7,928 nt of DNA from Bryobacterales bacterium (GTDB taxonomy: Bacteria > Acidobacteriota > Terriglobia > Bryobacterales > Bryobacteraceae), in NCBI GenBank assembly GCA_003154855.1, contig PMEV01000241.1, forward strand, positions 13,694 through 21,621, in the 5' to 3' direction. Within the stretch, counting starts at the first letter, position 1; every line of letters begins with the position of its first letter. Position numbers and translations under genes: made by a program. A model generated the notes under the pieces. That model worked only from the letters and a program-made list of their open reading frames with translations, did no database searches and was not told where the DNA came from. Of the stretch, positions 6,293 through 7,928 are shown in pieces.

Positions 6293-6354
6293 TCGGCTCG
6301 GCAGGCTCCGCGGACGCCGGGCCGAAGCCCGAAAGGGCCGACCCCACGGGGTCG
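6293..6354 (+). other. Three-stem RNA structure candidate upstream of the RsbRD-N-like gene
   Basis: Three consecutive hairpins can be drawn by hand. P1 pairs 6293-6302 (TCGGCTCGGC) with 6316-6325 (GCCGGGCCGA), 10 bp with one G-U. P2 pairs GCCC 6327-6330 with GGGC 6335-6338 around a GAAA loop. P3 pairs CGACCCC 6339-6345 with GGGGTCG 6348-6354; sterically the loop would open to CACG. P2 and P3 are contiguous and could stack. A6 follows at 6355-6360, and the start codon of the next gene is 57 nt beyond P3. The GNRA-type loop exists only in plus-strand RNA. It could be a 5'-leader regulatory element or a decayed repeat hairpin; a canonical terminator is excluded because no T-tract follows on either strand. 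Confidence 0.4.
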
Positions 6355-6398
6355 AAAAAAGTGCGGCGGCGGGGGGAATTAGGAGTCTATTTAAGGGC

Positions 6399-6407
6399 AG
6401 GAGGTGA
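6399..6407 (+). promoter_or_regulatory. Strong Shine-Dalgarno sequence
   Basis: AGGAGGTGA is a near-complete complement of the 16S rRNA 3' end and stands 3 nt (GTT) before ATG 6411, which puts the GGAGG core 6 nt from the start. It fixes the start of the following gene and contrasts with the weak or absent Shine-Dalgarno sites in the minus-strand cluster. Confidence 0.85.
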
Positions 6408-6410
6408 GTT

Positions 6411-6890
6411 ATGCTCTCTTCCAAGCTCATACGGCTGATCGAGGATCACTGGGACCCGATCGCCAATCGAATTTTGGCCGAGATTTGCCACGATGCCCGC
6501 TTGAAGCACATCGCGAGCCTGCCCGCGGGCGACTTGCGGGAGCGGGCGCGCGATATTCTCCAGCGCCTGGGCCACTGGCTGAGCGTTTCGAAGTCCGAGG
6601 AACTGGCCCGGCAGTACGAGCGGCTGGGCGGCCTGCGCTTCGAGGAGTCCATTCCGCTGGCCGAAGTGGCGCTCAGCTACCTGATCGTGAAGGACCGCAT
6701 GCTGGAGTTCGTGCGCGACCAGGGCATTGGCGAGAGCCCGGTGGCGATCTATGCGGAGGAGGAGCGGGAACACTGCGTGGGGCGGTTCTTCGACACCGCG
6801 GTGTACCACATCATTCTGGGCTACGAAGCGGCCCGGGAGGAAGCCGGCACGATGCGCCACAGGAGCAGCGCGGCGATGAGCGCGAAGTAG
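6411..6890 (+). CDS. Orphan RsbRD-N-terminal-domain-like protein
   Basis: This 159-residue, soluble, all-helical protein has no signal peptide and no membrane segment. The pattern resembles the RsbRD/RsbR-type N-terminal (globin-like, non-haem) sensor domain. An N-terminal helix contains DHWDPIANRIL. DILQRLGHWLSVSKSEEL and RQYERLGGLRFEESIPLAEV follow, then LIVKDRMLEFVRDQG and a C-terminal helix with EEEREHCVGRFFDTAVYHII. In stressosome proteins this domain precedes a STAS domain; in other proteins it is fused to kinase or HTH parts. Here it stands alone, so a sensor or adaptor role acting in trans is inferred. The start is set by a strong Shine-Dalgarno. Residues about 137-159 are encoded in DNA that also encodes the msrQ C-terminus, and the last dozen look like non-conserved tail. 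Assignment is by remembered pattern, not a search. Confidence 0.7.
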   Translation: MLSSKLIRLIEDHWDPIANRILAEICHDARLKHIASLPAGDLRERARDILQRLGHWLSVSKSEELARQYERLGGLRFEESIPLAEVALSYLIVKDRMLEFVRDQGIGESPVAIYAEEEREHCVGRFFDTAVYHIILGYEAAREEAGTMRHRSSAAMSAK

Positions 6891-7408
6891 ACGAGCGGCC
6901 CGCGGATGTCGGATTTCACCAGCCAGTAATAGTGCGCCACTCCGGCCAGCGCGCTCACGTAGACCAGGCGGTGCAACCTGCGCCAGCGTTGGCCGCCCAG
7001 CCGCCGGATGGAGGCGGCCGTCGAGGTCAGGGCCAGCGGGATCAGCAGCACAAACCCGGTGAACCCGGCGGCGATGAACGGCCGTTTGCCCACGTCCTTG
7101 ATAATCTCGGCGGCGTCGAAGAACTTGTCGAGCCACAGGTACGTCATGAAGTGCAGCGTGCCGTAGAAGAATGCGAACAGGCCCAACATGCGGCGGTAGC
7201 GGATCAGCTCGGGAAGGCCGAGCAGCTTGCGCAGCGGAGTCACGGCCAGCGTGAGCACCAGGAAGCGCAGCGTCCAGTCGCCGGTCGTATGCGTGATGGT
7301 CTCGATGGGGTTGGGGCCGAGACGGTGAGTGGCCAGCCAGGCCAGTGGAACCAGCGCCAGCAGGAAGACCGCAACCTTAGTAGTTTTTGCGGAGATCCAT
7401 GCCCGCAT
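6821..7408 (-). CDS. msrQ: Haem-binding membrane subunit MsrQ (YedZ family)
   Basis: This 195-residue inner-membrane protein belongs to the ferric-reductase-like family. Hydrophobic segments lie near residues 11-27, 44-61, 75-92, 111-130, 147-165 and 171-188. H86 (GTLHFMTY), H146 (RRLHRLVYV) and H159 (GVAHYYWL) sit at the positions of the haem-b histidines of E. coli MsrQ. RYRRMLGL (70-77) and the HTTGDWTLRFL stretch are further family marks. MsrQ passes electrons from the respiratory chain or a flavin reductase to periplasmic MsrP for methionine sulfoxide repair. The ATG start lies inside the msrP end (32-nt overlap), with AGGTGG about 9 nt upstream, so co-translation is likely. The 3' end overlaps the convergent RsbRD-N-like gene by 70 nt, covering the last 22 codons and the stop. 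Confidence 0.93.
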   Translation of the reverse strand: MRAWISAKTTKVAVFLLALVPLAWLATHRLGPNPIETITHTTGDWTLRFLVLTLAVTPLRKLLGLPELIRYRRMLGLFAFFYGTLHFMTYLWLDKFFDAAEIIKDVGKRPFIAAGFTGFVLLIPLALTSTAASIRRLGGQRWRRLHRLVYVSALAGVAHYYWLVKSDIRGPLVYFALIAALLLWRIVPASSRAAS

Positions 7409-7928
7409 AGAGCGCTGCCACCTGCTCGCCGTAGCCGTTGAACATCAGAGTATCGTGCTTAAAGAAATCCCCTAGACGGCGCTCCTTGGCCTGGCTCCAG
7501 CGCGGATGGTCCACTTCGGGGTTCACGTTGGAATAGAAACCGTACTCCCGCGGCGCGGAGAGGTTCCAGGTGGTCGGCGGTTGGTTCTCGACGAAGCGGA
7601 TCTTCACGATCGACTTGATGCTTTTGAAGCCGTACTTCCAGGGAACCACCAGGCGGATGGGCGCGCCGTCCTGGTTGGGCAGCACCTCGCCGTAAAGGCC
7701 GACGGCCAGGAGCGTGAGCGGATTCAGGGCCTCGTCCAGGCGCAACCCCTCGACGTAGGGGAACGCAATGCCGGCCCAGCGCGCCTGCGGCATCTGGCGC
7801 AGATCGAAGAAGCTCTGGAAGGCGACGAAGCGGGCGTTCGACTGCGGCGCCGCCTGCTTGACGAGCGCGCTCAGCGGGAACCCGATCCAGGGAACCACGA
7901 TCGACCAGCCCTCCACGCAGCGATGGCG
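7377..7928 (-). CDS. msrP: Methionine sulfoxide reductase catalytic subunit MsrP, C-terminal part (5' end outside window)
   Basis: The frame is open at the right edge and ends at TAA 7377-7379, giving the last 183 residues. MsrP (YedY) is a periplasmic, Tat-exported molybdopterin enzyme that reduces protein-bound methionine sulfoxide using electrons from MsrQ. The fragment begins RHRCVEGWSIVVPWIGFPL. The Cys at 7917-7919 corresponds to the Mo-coordinating cysteine of E. coli MsrP (RCVEAWSMVVPW). Further matches are YVEGLRLDEALNPLTLL, GAPIRLVVPWKYGFKSIKSI, PPTTWNLSAPREYGFYSNVN, VDHPRWSQA and the terminal GMDLRKNY. GTG at 7914-7916 could be read as a start but is an internal Val after the catalytic Cys. 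The Tat signal and N-terminal domain are outside the window. Confidence 0.95.
   Translation of the reverse strand, partial: RHRCVEGWSIVVPWIGFPLSALVKQAAPQSNARFVAFQSFFDLRQMPQARWAGIAFPYVEGLRLDEALNPLTLLAVGLYGEVLPNQDGAPIRLVVPWKYGFKSIKSIVKIRFVENQPPTTWNLSAPREYGFYSNVNPEVDHPRWSQAKERRLGDFFKHDTLMFNGYGEQVAALYAGMDLRKNY

Noticed and set aside
6339..6360. Hairpin CGACCCC/GGGGTCG followed by AAAAAA as a rho-independent terminator
   Set aside because: On the plus strand an A-tract, not a T-tract, follows. On the minus strand the T-tract lies 5' of the hairpin. Neither orientation fits intrinsic termination.
6404..7441. Long plus-strand frame across the sensor-like gene and antisense to msrQ
   Set aside because: Its product is compositionally biased (Gln/Arg/Gly/Ala-rich), switches between the alternate frame of one real gene and the antisense of another, and lacks any family pattern.

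Overview
The window is GC-rich, densely packed bacterial DNA. It most likely comes from an acidobacterium of the Solibacter/Bryobacter type. The grounds are the conserved secreted protein next to ruvC, an orphan RsbRD-N-like gene, an msrPQ pair, and a remnant of the multicopy 'ANRxNAxxSTGPRTPEGKA' family that I associate with Acidobacteria and Planctomycetes. This assignment is inference, because no rRNA or other marker gene is present.

Layout. Positions 1-300 (+) hold the end of threonine synthase. Facing it is a six-gene minus-strand cluster (5320 down to 297): yebC, ruvC, a secreted protein of unknown function, a secreted TPR-like/TlpA thioredoxin protein, deoB and tpiA. The last five are joined by four successive 4-nt ATGA stop/start overlaps. 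None has a strong Shine-Dalgarno sequence, so they are probably translationally coupled. The tpiA stop codon overlaps the threonine synthase stop in a shared CTAG, leaving no intergenic space.

Positions 5321-6410 contain no intact gene. This stretch holds a G-quadruplex-type G-run cluster and two 57-nt direct repeats, with weaker related motifs between them. It also holds the start of a frameshifted, truncated gene on the minus strand (6131 to about 5923) and a compact set of three predicted hairpins (6293-6354, +) ahead of the next gene.

Positions 6411-6890 (+) encode an orphan protein resembling the RsbRD N-terminal sensor domain, preceded by the only near-perfect Shine-Dalgarno sequence in the window. 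Its 3' end overlaps msrQ by 70 nt. msrQ and the truncated msrP (minus strand, running off the right edge) encode the membrane haem protein and the periplasmic molybdenum reductase that repair methionine sulfoxide in envelope proteins.

Functionally this is a mix of housekeeping genes (amino-acid synthesis, glycolysis, nucleoside salvage, recombination, translation or regulation) and envelope redox genes. There is no evidence of a defence system, prophage, CRISPR array or intact mobile element. The least explained parts are the 5321-6410 region and the secreted protein at 3453-4076.
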